This document shows positions 1 through 7,747 of a DNA stretch of 64,000 nt, one piece after another; position 1 is the stretch's first letter; the number at the start of each line of letters is the position of its first letter. Under the pieces are notes generated by a model. The model was given only the letters and a program-made list of their open reading frames with translations, had not been told where the DNA came from and made no database searches. The position numbers were made by a program, and so were the translations under genes. This DNA is from Microvirga sp. VF16 (GTDB lineage Bacteria; Pseudomonadota; Alphaproteobacteria; Rhizobiales; Beijerinckiaceae). The stretch is from assembly GCF_016864375.1 (NCBI RefSeq), contig NZ_CP069354.1, positions 2,949,501-3,013,500 of the forward strand, written 5' to 3'.

Positions 1-229
1 CGTCCTGGGCCGCCGCCAGTGCCTTGGCGAGGGCCTCGGCGAGGGCAGGGAGGTGGCGAACCGAGAGGGTCAAGCCGCTCTTGCCGGGACGCAGTTCGCC
101 ATTCGCGTCGGACCACCACGCGCGGCAGTCCACGATGGTCTGGCCGTTGTAGGTGTCGAGACGCACACGCAGCGTCTCGCGAGAGTTGCGCTTCCACTCG
201 GCCACGGTCATGGGGAGATCACGCATCAT
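1..229 (-). CDS. PC4/p15-like ssDNA-binding coactivator-family protein (3' end outside window)
   Basis: The reading frame enters from the left edge and starts at ATG 229 (a second ATG follows directly). The visible part, about 76 residues, begins MMRDLPMTVAEWKRN and contains RLDTYNGQTIVDCRAWW and RPGKSGLTLSVRHLP. This pattern (beta strands with YNG, a Trp pair, and an R-P-G-K-x-G turn) is that of the bacterial transcriptional coactivator p15/PC4 family, small single-strand nucleic-acid-binding proteins. The start overlaps the stop of the upstream gene by 11 bp, so it is probably the last visible gene of the integrated element's operon. The family call is by motif only. The C-terminus is cut by the window edge. 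Confidence 0.6.
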   Translation of the reverse strand, partial: MMRDLPMTVAEWKRNSRETLRVRLDTYNGQTIVDCRAWWSDANGELRPGKSGLTLSVRHLPALAEALAKALAAAQD

Positions 230-530
230 GGCGCTTCTCCCCGGCGCGAACGACCTTGAGCACCTCGACCGCGCTGCGCAGGACGTAGCGTGCGTGCGTG
301 CCCGCATAAGCCCCGGCGTGTCCTTCGGTGATCGTCTCGACGACGATGCCCTGGCGGCGCAGCCGGAAGACGTAGTTGCTCCAACGCGGCGCGGGCTGAT
401 CAATCGGTGTGCAGCCCATGTCGGCTGCCTGGATGAGCTGGAACAACGCCCATGCGAAGCGGCCGACGAACTTGCGCTCGGGGCCGCCATCCACGACGGC
501 GTGCAGTTCGATCACGTCGTTAGCGCTCAT
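219..530 (-). CDS. Small hypothetical protein of the integrated element
   Basis: This 103-residue frame begins MSANDVIELHAVVDGGPE and has the composition of a small winged-helix-like domain: an aromatic core (KFVGRFAWALFQLIQAA), then a basic segment (YVFRLRRQGIVVETI) that could be the wing. Its ATG overlaps the stop of the upstream gene by 11 bp, and its own stop overlaps the downstream PC4-like start by 11 bp, so three small genes are translationally coupled. I cannot name a family with confidence. Winged-helix proteins of this size are common beside integrases on rhizobial islands, which is inference from context. Confidence 0.55.
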   Translation of the reverse strand: MSANDVIELHAVVDGGPERKFVGRFAWALFQLIQAADMGCTPIDQPAPRWSNYVFRLRRQGIVVETITEGHAGAYAGTHARYVLRSAVEVLKVVRAGEKRHDA

Positions 531-732
531 CGCCTACCTCCAGACGAAAGCTGGCAAGTTCGGCAATGGTACGGGCCAGCGCCAGCGACAGGCCGTGCTT
601 GGCGGCGAGCTTGATCACGACGCGGGAGTTGACGGTGGCGTTGCCGGAGACGGCGTGGCCCAGATTAGTAAGCTTGCTCTCAGGCGCAGTTTTCCGGTGG
701 CGGGCAAAGCCCACCGTGGTATAGTCGGTCAT
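520..732 (-). CDS. Small hypothetical protein of the integrated element
   Basis: A 70-residue frame starting MTDYTTVGFARHRKTAPE and ending LASFRLEVGDER. The central part (NSRVVIKLAAKHGLSLALARTIAELA) reads as two amphipathic helices, suggesting a small helical DNA-associated or adaptor protein. It has no recognised domain. It lies 51 bp downstream of the AlpA-like gene and overlaps the next gene by 11 bp on the same strand, so it is probably cotranscribed with the element's small genes. Confidence 0.5.
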   Translation of the reverse strand: MTDYTTVGFARHRKTAPESKLTNLGHAVSGNATVNSRVVIKLAAKHGLSLALARTIAELASFRLEVGDER

Positions 733-783
733 TGCTTAGAAATCCTTGACTTAGCCCGGCCATTGCGCCGGGCTCTTCGTTGC

Positions 784-993
784 TCAGGCGGCGGTCGGCT
801 TCACGACCGGCAACGACGCGAGATAATCGCGACCATCATCGACGGTGATGACAATGCGGTCGCCCATGCGCCGGGCCTTCAAGCGGCCTTTGGCAATTTC
901 GTCGTAGATGAAGCTGCGGCTCTTCCCCAGACGCTTAGCAAATTCCGTCGGGGAATAAGCAAAACGCTCGGACTGCTGTTCGCTTTTGTTCAA
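784..993 (-). CDS. AlpA/excisionase-like helix-turn-helix protein
   Basis: This 69-residue protein contains FAYSPTEFAKRLGKSR followed by SFIYDEIAKGRLKARR and a short beta strand (GDRIVITVDDG). That is the MerR-like/HTH_17 winged helix layout of AlpA regulators and phage excisionases: a turn 'LGKSRSFIYDEIAKG' plus a basic wing. Such proteins usually act as directionality factors or regulators of the neighbouring integrase. It sits about 100 bp downstream of a hypothetical gene and 0.8 kb downstream of the integrase on the same strand, the normal arrangement on P4-type islands. The fold is well supported; the excision role is inferred. Confidence 0.7.
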   Translation of the reverse strand: MNKSEQQSERFAYSPTEFAKRLGKSRSFIYDEIAKGRLKARRMGDRIVITVDDGRDYLASLPVVKPTAA

Positions 994-1097
994 CGAGTAA
1001 GCCTCCTTGTCGATCCGGGAGTAACCCCGGCGTCGCGTCCGTTCAGCTACAGACGCGCCACGACATTCGCTGGGCGACTGGGATTTTTAAACACGAC

Positions 1098-1760
1098 TTA
1101 AAATTTCTCGCGCTTTGCGCCCAGCGACCCCACGAAATCGAGGAGGAACGGGATCGCATTCTCAGGCTCCATCGGGGCGATGATGTCCAACGTCTCTTCG
1201 TAAAGTTTCTTCACGTTCCTGGGGCGTAAGTCGTTGTTGAGGCGAATGCGGTAACCCGACAGCTGCTTGACGAGTTCTGAATCGGACTTGGCGGACTTTG
1301 CGGACTTGGCGTGGCTTAGAGCGAGGCCTCGTATTTTTATTTCCTTGGCAACACGACTGACGGCCTCATTATCGAGCCAGCCGTGCCTATCAACGAGATG
1401 ATCAATCAGGGCCGATGCTGCGGCGAACACAGTGTCGAGGACAATCGACTTGTCGGGTCTTTTCCTGACCCCGCCCCTTTGCGGCTTCAGAAAATCGACC
1501 TCATTGCCGTCGCAGAGGTTCTCGATGTCGCCCCAAAGGGCCAGGAGCGGCTTTATGCAGTCGAGGCCCGCCTTGCGGGCGTTCAGATACTCGATGACGG
1601 CCTCCAGTGCGGCCATCGCGTTCTGCTGCTTGTCAGCGGCAGTCACGGCTTGACCAAAGCCCCGGCCAACTTCTGCAAGCCGCTCGAAGAGTCGCGTTTC
1701 ACGCTCGAAAATATCGATCAGGCGCTGTCGTACCGTCTCGTCGTCCAGCTCGCCGCTCAT
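1098..1760 (-). CDS. Hypothetical protein, 220 aa, of the integrated element
   Basis: Starts MSGELDDETVRQRLIDIF, 11 bp after the integrase stop, so the two are probably cotranscribed. The N-terminal half is helical and charged (ETRLFERLAEVGRGFGQAV, AALEAVIEYLNARKAG). The middle has DKSIVLDTVFAAASALIDHL. A small tandem repeat, AKSAKSAKS, lies near residue 150. There is no signal peptide or membrane segment and I recognise no family. It is probably cargo or an accessory gene of the integrative element. Confidence 0.55.
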   Translation of the reverse strand: MSGELDDETVRQRLIDIFERETRLFERLAEVGRGFGQAVTAADKQQNAMAALEAVIEYLNARKAGLDCIKPLLALWGDIENLCDGNEVDFLKPQRGGVRKRPDKSIVLDTVFAAASALIDHLVDRHGWLDNEAVSRVAKEIKIRGLALSHAKSAKSAKSDSELVKQLSGYRIRLNNDLRPRNVKKLYEETLDIIAPMEPENAIPFLLDFVGSLGAKREKF

Positions 1761-1771
1761 GGCCTACGCGC

Positions 1772-2974
1772 CTATCCCTTCACCGTTCGCCGACCGATGG
1801 GGACTACAGCTCCATTTGCGCCCGGCTCGCAGAACCGCGCCCAGGCATCCATGAGCTGCCGCCGCTTCTCCAGGGCATCGCCGCGCCGGTAGGCCCGCTC
1901 GACGGCATCGCCGACAAGGTGTGCCAGAGCCGCCTCGGCAATCTCACGTGGGAAATGCGTGCGCTCTCCGGCCCAGTCGCGAAAGGCACTGCGGAAACCA
2001 TGCACGGTCACGTCAACCTTCATCCGGCGCAGCACCATTTCGAGAGCCATGCCTGAGAGAGGCCGCTTGTGCTTCAGTCCCGGAAACACGAATTCGCTGA
2101 TCTGCGCCTGCTCCATCTGCCGCAGGATTTCGACCGCGCGATCCGAGAGCGGAACCCTGTGCGGGCGGCCACCTTTCATCCGGGCGGCGGGCACGGTCCA
2201 CAGGCGAGCATCGAGGTTGATCTCGTCCCAGCGGGCTCCCAGCACCTCGCCCGAGCGGGCAGCCGTCAGGATGGCGAACTCCAGGGCGCGCGGTGCAATG
2301 CCTTCTCGCTCGCGTAACGAAGCCATGAAGGCGGGCACCTCATCGAAGGGCATCGCCGCGTGATGGCCGCGCGTGAGCTTCGCCCGTTTCGGCAGCAGGG
2401 CATCGAGATGGCCCCGCCACCGGGCCGGGTTCTCGCCGACCCGCTGCCCGCGCGCTCTTGCGAAGTCGAGCACGCGCTCGATCCGGCCCCGCAAGCGCGA
2501 GCCGGTCTCGGGCTTCGCCGCCCATAGCGGCTTCAGAACCTTGAGAACATCCTCAGTCCCGACCTCCGCGACTGGCTTGGAGCGGAGCGGCTCGCAGTAG
2601 AAGGTGAGGGTCATCTTCCACTGGGCGCGATGCTTGGCGTTGCGCCAAGAGGATGACATGCTCTCAATCAAAGCATCGGCTGCCTCACCGAACGTCATGA
2701 CTTTGGGCTTGTCTCGTGCCACGAGGGGATCGATCCCCTCGACGAGCATCTCGCGGGCGACGGCCGCGCGCTGGCGGGCTTTGGCGAGCGGCACGTCCCG
2801 CAGGGAGCCAAGCCCCATCTCGCGGCGCTTGCCCTTGACCTTCCACATGAAAACCCACGAACGGGCACGGCTGGGAGAGATGCTGAGATACAGGCCTCCG
2901 CCATCGGAGTGCCGTCCAGGCTTGGTTAAGGTCGCCACCTCTCTGGCGCTGAGTTTGTGAAGCTGCTTGGACAT
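1772..2974 (-). CDS. int: P4-type tyrosine recombinase/integrase
   Basis: A 400-residue site-specific recombinase. The N-terminus (HKLSAREVATLTKPGRHSD, GGLYLSISPSRARSW) is the arm-binding DUF4102 domain typical of P4-like island integrases. The C-terminal catalytic domain shows the first Arg in TAARSGEVLGARWDE, the HxxR box in HGFRSAFRDWAG, and the nucleophile Tyr in VERAYRRGDALEKRR. Length and residues look intact, so the enzyme should be active. It starts about 150 bp from a tRNA-like attachment core at 3124-3144 and reads away from it, as expected for an integrase at the end of its element. The start ATG 2974 fits the conserved N-terminus. Confidence 0.93.
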   Translation of the reverse strand: MSKQLHKLSAREVATLTKPGRHSDGGGLYLSISPSRARSWVFMWKVKGKRREMGLGSLRDVPLAKARQRAAVAREMLVEGIDPLVARDKPKVMTFGEAADALIESMSSSWRNAKHRAQWKMTLTFYCEPLRSKPVAEVGTEDVLKVLKPLWAAKPETGSRLRGRIERVLDFARARGQRVGENPARWRGHLDALLPKRAKLTRGHHAAMPFDEVPAFMASLREREGIAPRALEFAILTAARSGEVLGARWDEINLDARLWTVPAARMKGGRPHRVPLSDRAVEILRQMEQAQISEFVFPGLKHKRPLSGMALEMVLRRMKVDVTVHGFRSAFRDWAGERTHFPREIAEAALAHLVGDAVERAYRRGDALEKRRQLMDAWARFCEPGANGAVVPIGRRTVKG

Positions 2975-3123
2975 GTGTTGGCCCCACGCTTCCCCACCGA
3001 GTACCCCACCCGGATGACTGGATTCTAGCGGACACGCTCGGACGCCGGAAGACGTAACCTATTAAAGATGCTGGTCTATTTGCCGCACCTTTGGACGCTC
3101 ATGGACGGGGAGGGGACGGGGTT

Positions 3124-3144
3124 TGGCGGACACCCTCTCCGCCA
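3124..3144. other. Candidate attachment core (tRNA-Ser 3'-end remnant)
   Basis: The 21-bp stretch has perfect 7-bp inverted arms, TGGCGGA and TCCGCCA, around the 7-bp spacer CACCCTC, which is the geometry of a tyrosine recombinase core site. The right part, CACCCTCTCCGCCA, matches the usual 3' end (T-stem end, acceptor strand, CCA) of bacterial serine tRNAs. No tRNA body lies on either side here, so this would be the att copy distal to the intact tRNA, which should be to the left of the window. The assignment is inference from pattern and from the adjacent integrase. Confidence 0.55.
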
Positions 3145-3553
3145 TCTTCGAGACGAGATTCCGTTACAGTCTTGGGTTGCAAGCGGCTCGTTAACCAAGC
3201 CACCTCAAAATGCCCGGTGAATCAACAACGAGTTGTCCATGGGTGGTGCTCGCCCCCTGACGGACCATCAATATTTGCATCGCGGCGGATCGATGCACAT
3301 TAATGTATTGATTCAACAGGATTATTTCTCGGACCTCCTCATTTTTCAACTTCCTCGCTCGGTGAGGGCGCTTTTCCGACATCCGCGGCCAGGAGGCAGC
3401 TGAAGCTGAAGCAAGATTGAAAGTTTTGCTTTCATCCAACTGATTTGACTGACGATTTTTCAAATAGAAACAATATTATGAGCGTTCCAGCTTTGCCATT
3501 GACAAGCGCGGCCATTTAACTTTCCTTTAAGGGCTCCAAAAGCATTTTGCGCG
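3145..3553. other. Intergenic region between the element and rlpA
   Basis: About 400 bp with lower GC than its surroundings and no convincing gene. The only frame of note (3191-3463, minus) lacks a good ribosome binding site and any recognisable motif. A TTGACA box at 3499-3504, about 50 bp before the first rlpA start codon, is a possible -35 element; I cannot see a clear matching -10. Confidence 0.4.
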
Positions 3554-4633
3554 ATGCCCGAGATCATCGGGCGCGCTGCCATGCACAGTGCGGATAATAG
3601 AATGCGAGGCGATATGCATTGTAATCGCGCAGAAGCGACGGCCGGGGCGAAGAAGGGAACCCTTCTTTCCTCCCATCAGCGGACATTGCTCCGCATCGCA
3701 GGCGTGACCGCGATTGCACTGACCGCTGCCAATTGCTCCTCCAACGTCCGAGGCGGTATCGATCCGAAATACGGCGTCGCCCCGAGTCCGAAGGTTGTCG
3801 CGGACGGCCAGCCCATTCCGAAAGGCGGCGGCCGCCAAATGGTCGGAAAGCCATATACTGTGGCTGGCCGCACCTACGTTCCCAACGAGACGCCCCGCGC
3901 CAACGAAGGCTTGGCGTCCTGGTACGGTGCGAACTTCCATGGCCGCATGACGGCGAACGGCGAGGTCTTTGATCGCGATTCGATTGCGGCTGCGCATACG
4001 ACCATGCCGCTGCCCAGCTACGCGCGCGTCACGAATATGCAGAACGGCCATTCCATGATCGTCCGCGTGAATGATCGCGGTCCGTTCCACGGCAATCGAG
4101 TGATCGATGTCTCCGAGCGTGCTGCCGCGGCCCTTGGCTTCCGGCAGTCCGGGACCGCGCGAGTGCGGGTCGAGTATGTCGGGCGCGCTTCCACGAATGG
4201 CAGCGACGACCGTATCCTTCTGGCCAGTCTGCGAACGGACGGACAGCCTGCAAGCCTGACTGGCTCGGCTCCGACCATGATCGCACAGGCTGCGCCGCAG
4301 TCGAGTGCGCCGCGCCAGGCCATTGCCCTTCGCACCTACGAGCCGGATAATGGGGCCTACTCTGCGCCAGTTCGCACGACGCAACCGGCCGCTATGGCAG
4401 GAGCTGTCGCGAGCAATGTACCGCTCCCGCCTGAGCGTCCGTTCGACCTCGGAACGATACCGGGTGCAGCGAGCCCGGTTGCCCGAATCAGCGCGGCGGC
4501 TCCTGGGACCGTTCCCCCATCGCGCCCTGTCGTTGCGAGCCTCTATGAGACCCCGGCAGGCAATGGGCCGGCAGGCTTCCAGCGGAATGGCGCATACACG
4601 GCGACCAATTCATCCAAATTCGTGCTTCGGTAG
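3554..4633 (+). CDS. rlpA: RlpA-like septal lytic transglycosylase/DPBB protein
   Basis: The protein has the RlpA double-psi beta-barrel: GLASWYGANFHGRMTANGE, then AAHTTMPLPSYARVTN, then VRVNDRGPFHGNRVIDVSE. This is the glycan-binding/lytic core that acts on denuded peptidoglycan at the septum. A hydrophobic segment (LLRIAGVTAIALTAANCSS) precedes it and could be a lipoprotein signal, but Asn at the -1 position before Cys is unusual for a lipobox, so it may be cleaved otherwise or not at all. No SPOR domain is visible; the C-terminal 130 residues are Ala/Pro-rich and low complexity. Starts at 3554, 3581 or 3602 are all possible. It lies just upstream of a D,D-carboxypeptidase, as in other alphaproteobacteria. 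Confidence 0.85.
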   Translation: MPEIIGRAAMHSADNRMRGDMHCNRAEATAGAKKGTLLSSHQRTLLRIAGVTAIALTAANCSSNVRGGIDPKYGVAPSPKVVADGQPIPKGGGRQMVGKPYTVAGRTYVPNETPRANEGLASWYGANFHGRMTANGEVFDRDSIAAAHTTMPLPSYARVTNMQNGHSMIVRVNDRGPFHGNRVIDVSERAAAALGFRQSGTARVRVEYVGRASTNGSDDRILLASLRTDGQPASLTGSAPTMIAQAAPQSSAPRQAIALRTYEPDNGAYSAPVRTTQPAAMAGAVASNVPLPPERPFDLGTIPGAASPVARISAAAPGTVPPSRPVVASLYETPAGNGPAGFQRNGAYTATNSSKFVLR

Positions 4634-4706
4634 CTCGACGAACGTCCCTCGATCGGATCACTGTAACATCGCGCACGCGCCGGGAGGGCGGGGCGTTGAT
4701 TTGTTA

Positions 4707-4735
4707 TTGACGCGCCACAGATTCGGGGTCTCCTA
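4707..4735 (+). promoter_or_regulatory. Candidate sigma-70-type promoter for dac-tmk-holB
   Basis: TTGACG at 4707-4712, a 17-bp spacer and CTCCTA at 4730-4735 give the -35/-10 layout usual for alphaproteobacterial housekeeping promoters, 25 bp before the dac start codon. Support is by pattern only. Confidence 0.4.
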
Positions 4736-4760
4736 GGGGAAGATCCTGGAGAATCTGACG

Positions 4761-5972
4761 ATGCGTCATGTTAAGATCGCCCGATCCCTGGCGGCGATTG
4801 GTCTTGTATGGGGTGCTGTTTCCCTTGCCGTTGTCTGGTCGCGAGCGGCGCAGGCGCAGAATTTCCAAACATCAGCGCCCACGGCCATCCTCATGGACGC
4901 CGACAGTCATGCGGTTCTATTCGAGAAGAATGCCGATGAACTGACCGCACCAGCCAGTATGGCCAAGGTCATGACGGCCGAGGTGGTCTTCAACGAAATC
5001 AAGAGCGGACGTCTGAACTTCGACAGCGAGTTCATGATCTCGGAGAACGCCTGGCGCAAAGGAGGAGGGGGGTCTGGCGGCTCTTCCATGTTCGCCAAGG
5101 TGAATACCCCTGTCCGGCTCGAGGATCTGCTGCGAGGTCTCGTCGTTCAGTCCGGCAACGATGCCGCGATCGCCCTCGCCGAGGGGATCGCCGGGACGGA
5201 AGACAACTTTGCCCGCATGATGAATGAGCGGGGAAAGCAGATCGGGCTTTCAAAGTCGACGTTCCGCAACGCGACGGGCTACGGGCACCCGGAGCAGAAG
5301 GCCACCGTTCGCGACTTGGCGAAACTCTCCCTTCACGTCATCGAGACATACCCGGATCTCTATAAGATGTTCGGGGAGCGGGAGTTCACCTGGAACAAGA
5401 TTCGCCAGCAGAACCGCAATCCCCTGCTGTTCATGGATATCGGCGCTGACGGGCTGAAAACCGGCAATATCGACGAAGCCGGCTACGGGCTGATGGGGTC
5501 GGCTGTTCAGAACGGGCAGCGTCTGATCGTAGTGGTGAACGGCCTCAGGACGGCGAAGGATCGCGCGGCGGAGTCCCGCAAGCTTCTGGATTGGGGTTTC
5601 AGGGCCTTCGAAACCCAGCAGCTTTTCGCGGACGGGCAGGTTGTTGGCGAAGCTCAGGTTTTCGGTGGGAACAGACGGTCGCTGCCGCTTGTGTCCAAGA
5701 AGCCTGTTCGTGTACTTGTGCCTCGTGGGGAAAGCGAACGGGTGACCGCTCGCATCATCTACACCGGTCCTCTCAAAGCCCCCGTCCAGAAAGGCGCCGA
5801 GGTGGCCCGGCTCCAGGTCAACCGCGGTGACATGCAGGCTCTCGAAATGCCGCTTTACGCCAATGAGGATATCCAACAGGGAACGCTGAGCCAGCGGGCT
5901 CTGGATGGCCTGCTGGAATTCAGCACAGGCTGGGTGCGCCGCGCTTTCACGAGCGTGATCGAAGGCATTTGA
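4761..5972 (+). CDS. dacC: Serine-type D-Ala-D-Ala carboxypeptidase (PBP5/6 family)
   Basis: A 403-residue periplasmic penicillin-binding protein that trims the terminal D-Ala from peptidoglycan pentapeptides. A signal peptide (to about residue 32, ending AAQAQ) precedes the catalytic domain. The three motifs of the family are present: SxxK as SMAK at 66-69, SGN at 131-133, and KTG at 233-235. The C-terminal 100 residues (from about 300, VSKKPVRVLVPRGES) are the beta-rich PBP5 C-terminal domain. An amphipathic tail (LLEFSTGWVRRAFTSVI) would anchor it to the membrane. Its stop shares one base with the tmk start, so the genes are coupled. The exact dac paralogue name is uncertain. Confidence 0.92.
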   Translation: MRHVKIARSLAAIGLVWGAVSLAVVWSRAAQAQNFQTSAPTAILMDADSHAVLFEKNADELTAPASMAKVMTAEVVFNEIKSGRLNFDSEFMISENAWRKGGGGSGGSSMFAKVNTPVRLEDLLRGLVVQSGNDAAIALAEGIAGTEDNFARMMNERGKQIGLSKSTFRNATGYGHPEQKATVRDLAKLSLHVIETYPDLYKMFGEREFTWNKIRQQNRNPLLFMDIGADGLKTGNIDEAGYGLMGSAVQNGQRLIVVVNGLRTAKDRAAESRKLLDWGFRAFETQQLFADGQVVGEAQVFGGNRRSLPLVSKKPVRVLVPRGESERVTARIIYTGPLKAPVQKGAEVARLQVNRGDMQALEMPLYANEDIQQGTLSQRALDGLLEFSTGWVRRAFTSVIEGI

Positions 5973-6646
5973 TGGCAGGCTGCTTCATCACGTTTGAAGG
6001 CGGGGAGGGTGCAGGCAAGTCGACCCAGATCGCGAGGCTTAAGAACCGGCTCGGGCAGCTCGCCCAGCCGGTTATTGTCACCCGTGAGCCGGGCGGCTCG
6101 CCCCATGCCGAGGAAATCCGCGCGTTCATTTTAGGCGGGCACGCGAAGCATCTCGGCCCCTTCGCGGAGGCCCTGCTGTTCGCCGCCGCCCGCATCGATC
6201 ACCTGGACAAGACCATCACGCCGGCGCTCAGGAGTGGGACCCACGTCCTGTGCGACCGTTTCGCGGATTCGACCCGGGCCTATCAGGGCTCCGTGGGCAA
6301 TATCGACAAGGGCTTGATCGACCAGCTCGAGACGGTGACCCTGCAGGGCGTGAAGCCCCACCTGACCTTCATCCTCGATCTGCCCGCCGAAGTCGGGCTC
6401 GCCAGGGCCGGAGCGAGACAGGCCGGGAAAGGCGAGGGGGCGGATCGGTTCGAGGAGGAGGATATTTCCTTCCACCAGTCGCTTCGCCAAGCCTACCTGT
6501 CCATTGCCCAGGCGGAGCCGAAACGGTGCGTGGTGATCAATGCGGACCAGGATCCGGATGAGGTCGAAACTGCGATCTGGACGGCCCTGCGCGAACGTCT
6601 GCCCCCAATGACCGAGCCTGCGACGAGGCCTCTCGATGTCGCGTGA
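5972..6646 (+). CDS. tmk: Thymidylate kinase
   Basis: Phosphorylates dTMP to dTDP. The P-loop is FEGGEGAGKST at residues 8-18, followed by TREPGGSP and DRFADSTRAYQ, all standard TMK signatures. The Arg-rich lid region sits near GARQAGKGEGADRFEEE. The chosen ATG at 5972 overlaps the dac stop (TGATG); a TTG one codon upstream is possible but less likely. The length, 224 residues, is normal. The 3' end overlaps the holB start by 11 bp. Confidence 0.95.
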   Translation: MAGCFITFEGGEGAGKSTQIARLKNRLGQLAQPVIVTREPGGSPHAEEIRAFILGGHAKHLGPFAEALLFAAARIDHLDKTITPALRSGTHVLCDRFADSTRAYQGSVGNIDKGLIDQLETVTLQGVKPHLTFILDLPAEVGLARAGARQAGKGEGADRFEEEDISFHQSLRQAYLSIAQAEPKRCVVINADQDPDEVETAIWTALRERLPPMTEPATRPLDVA

Positions 6647-7700
6647 CGATCAGGATGTGGCCGAACCGGATCGGCTTGAGGGCGCCCCACACCCCCGGGA
6701 GCAATTCGCCTTCTTCGGCCACCGGGAAGGCGAGGAGGCCTTCCTGGAAGGGCTTCGCAGCGGCCGCCTTCATCACGCCTGGCTGATCGGGGGCGCTCAG
6801 GGCATCGGCAAGGCCACCCTGGCTTATCGCGTCGCCCGCGCCGTTCTCGATCCGCATAAAAGCGACGACCGAGCCGTTTCAAGCCTCGATGTGTCCGCCG
6901 ACACGAACGTGGCGCGCCAGGTGGCGGCCCTCTCGCATCCCAATTTCTCGGTTCTGAGAAGGGCTCCGGCCACCGACAAGAAGGGGCCTTCGGCGACCAT
7001 TCCTGTCGATGCCGTCCGCAAGGCGCTCGGCATGTTCGGCTCGACCGCGGCCGATGGCGGCTATCGGGTCTGTATCGTCGACAGTGCCGAGGACCTGACG
7101 ATCTCGAGTGCCAATGCCCTGCTCAAGGTGATCGAGGAGCCGCCGCCGCGCTCGCTCTTCCTCATCGTCAGCCACGCGCCCCAAAGAGTTCTTCCGACCA
7201 TCCGTTCGCGCTGCCGGCGCCTTCTGCTCCGCCCGCTGGAGGACCAGGACATCAAGGCGGCCATTGCCTCGCTCGGGTCTCCCTGGACAGATGTTCCGCG
7301 GGACCTTGTGGACCAGGCGCTGCGCTATGGCGAAGGCTCGGTCCGGCGCACCCTGGAACTGCTCGACGCCGAAAAGGTTGCCTTCATCGATCAGGTCACC
7401 CGCCTCCTGAACGGATTGCCGAAAACCGACACCAAGCAGGTCCTCGCTCTGGCGGAAGCGCTCTCGCGGCGCGATGCGGACGACAGCTACGAGCTGGCTC
7501 TCGAAACCGTACAGCGCTGGGTGTCCGAACGGCTCCACGAACGGGCAGGGCTCGGCGCGTCCCGCCTTGCGCCTTTGGTGGAGGTATGTGAGAAGATCGG
7601 CCGTTCGGCGCGCGAGATCGACGTCTTCAACCTCGACCGCCGGCCTTTCATCCTGACGATGTTCGACGATCTTGCCGATGCGGTTCGGCGGGCGGCCTGA
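6636..7700 (+). CDS. holB: DNA polymerase III delta' subunit
   Basis: A clamp-loader subunit of 354 residues. It shows the AAA+ layout: EQFAFFGHREGEEAFLEGL, a Walker A-like GGAQGIGKATLAYRVARAV, the segment VCIVDSAEDLTISSANALLKVIEEPP (Walker B/sensor region characteristic of delta' and DnaX), and IRSRCRRLLLRPL. It overlaps tmk by 11 bp and is followed 47 bp later by metG. This tmk-holB-metG order is common in Hyphomicrobiales. Confidence 0.95.
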   Translation: MSRDDQDVAEPDRLEGAPHPREQFAFFGHREGEEAFLEGLRSGRLHHAWLIGGAQGIGKATLAYRVARAVLDPHKSDDRAVSSLDVSADTNVARQVAALSHPNFSVLRRAPATDKKGPSATIPVDAVRKALGMFGSTAADGGYRVCIVDSAEDLTISSANALLKVIEEPPPRSLFLIVSHAPQRVLPTIRSRCRRLLLRPLEDQDIKAAIASLGSPWTDVPRDLVDQALRYGEGSVRRTLELLDAEKVAFIDQVTRLLNGLPKTDTKQVLALAEALSRRDADDSYELALETVQRWVSERLHERAGLGASRLAPLVEVCEKIGRSAREIDVFNLDRRPFILTMFDDLADAVRRAA

Positions 7701-7747
7701 AGCCTCGGCGTCGGAAGGATCTTTGATTTCAGGGCTTAGGATTCGAC

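Noticed and set aside
3191..3463. 90-codon minus-strand frame between the att core and rlpA
   Set aside because: No ribosome site, no recognisable motif, and composition matching the AT-rich gap.
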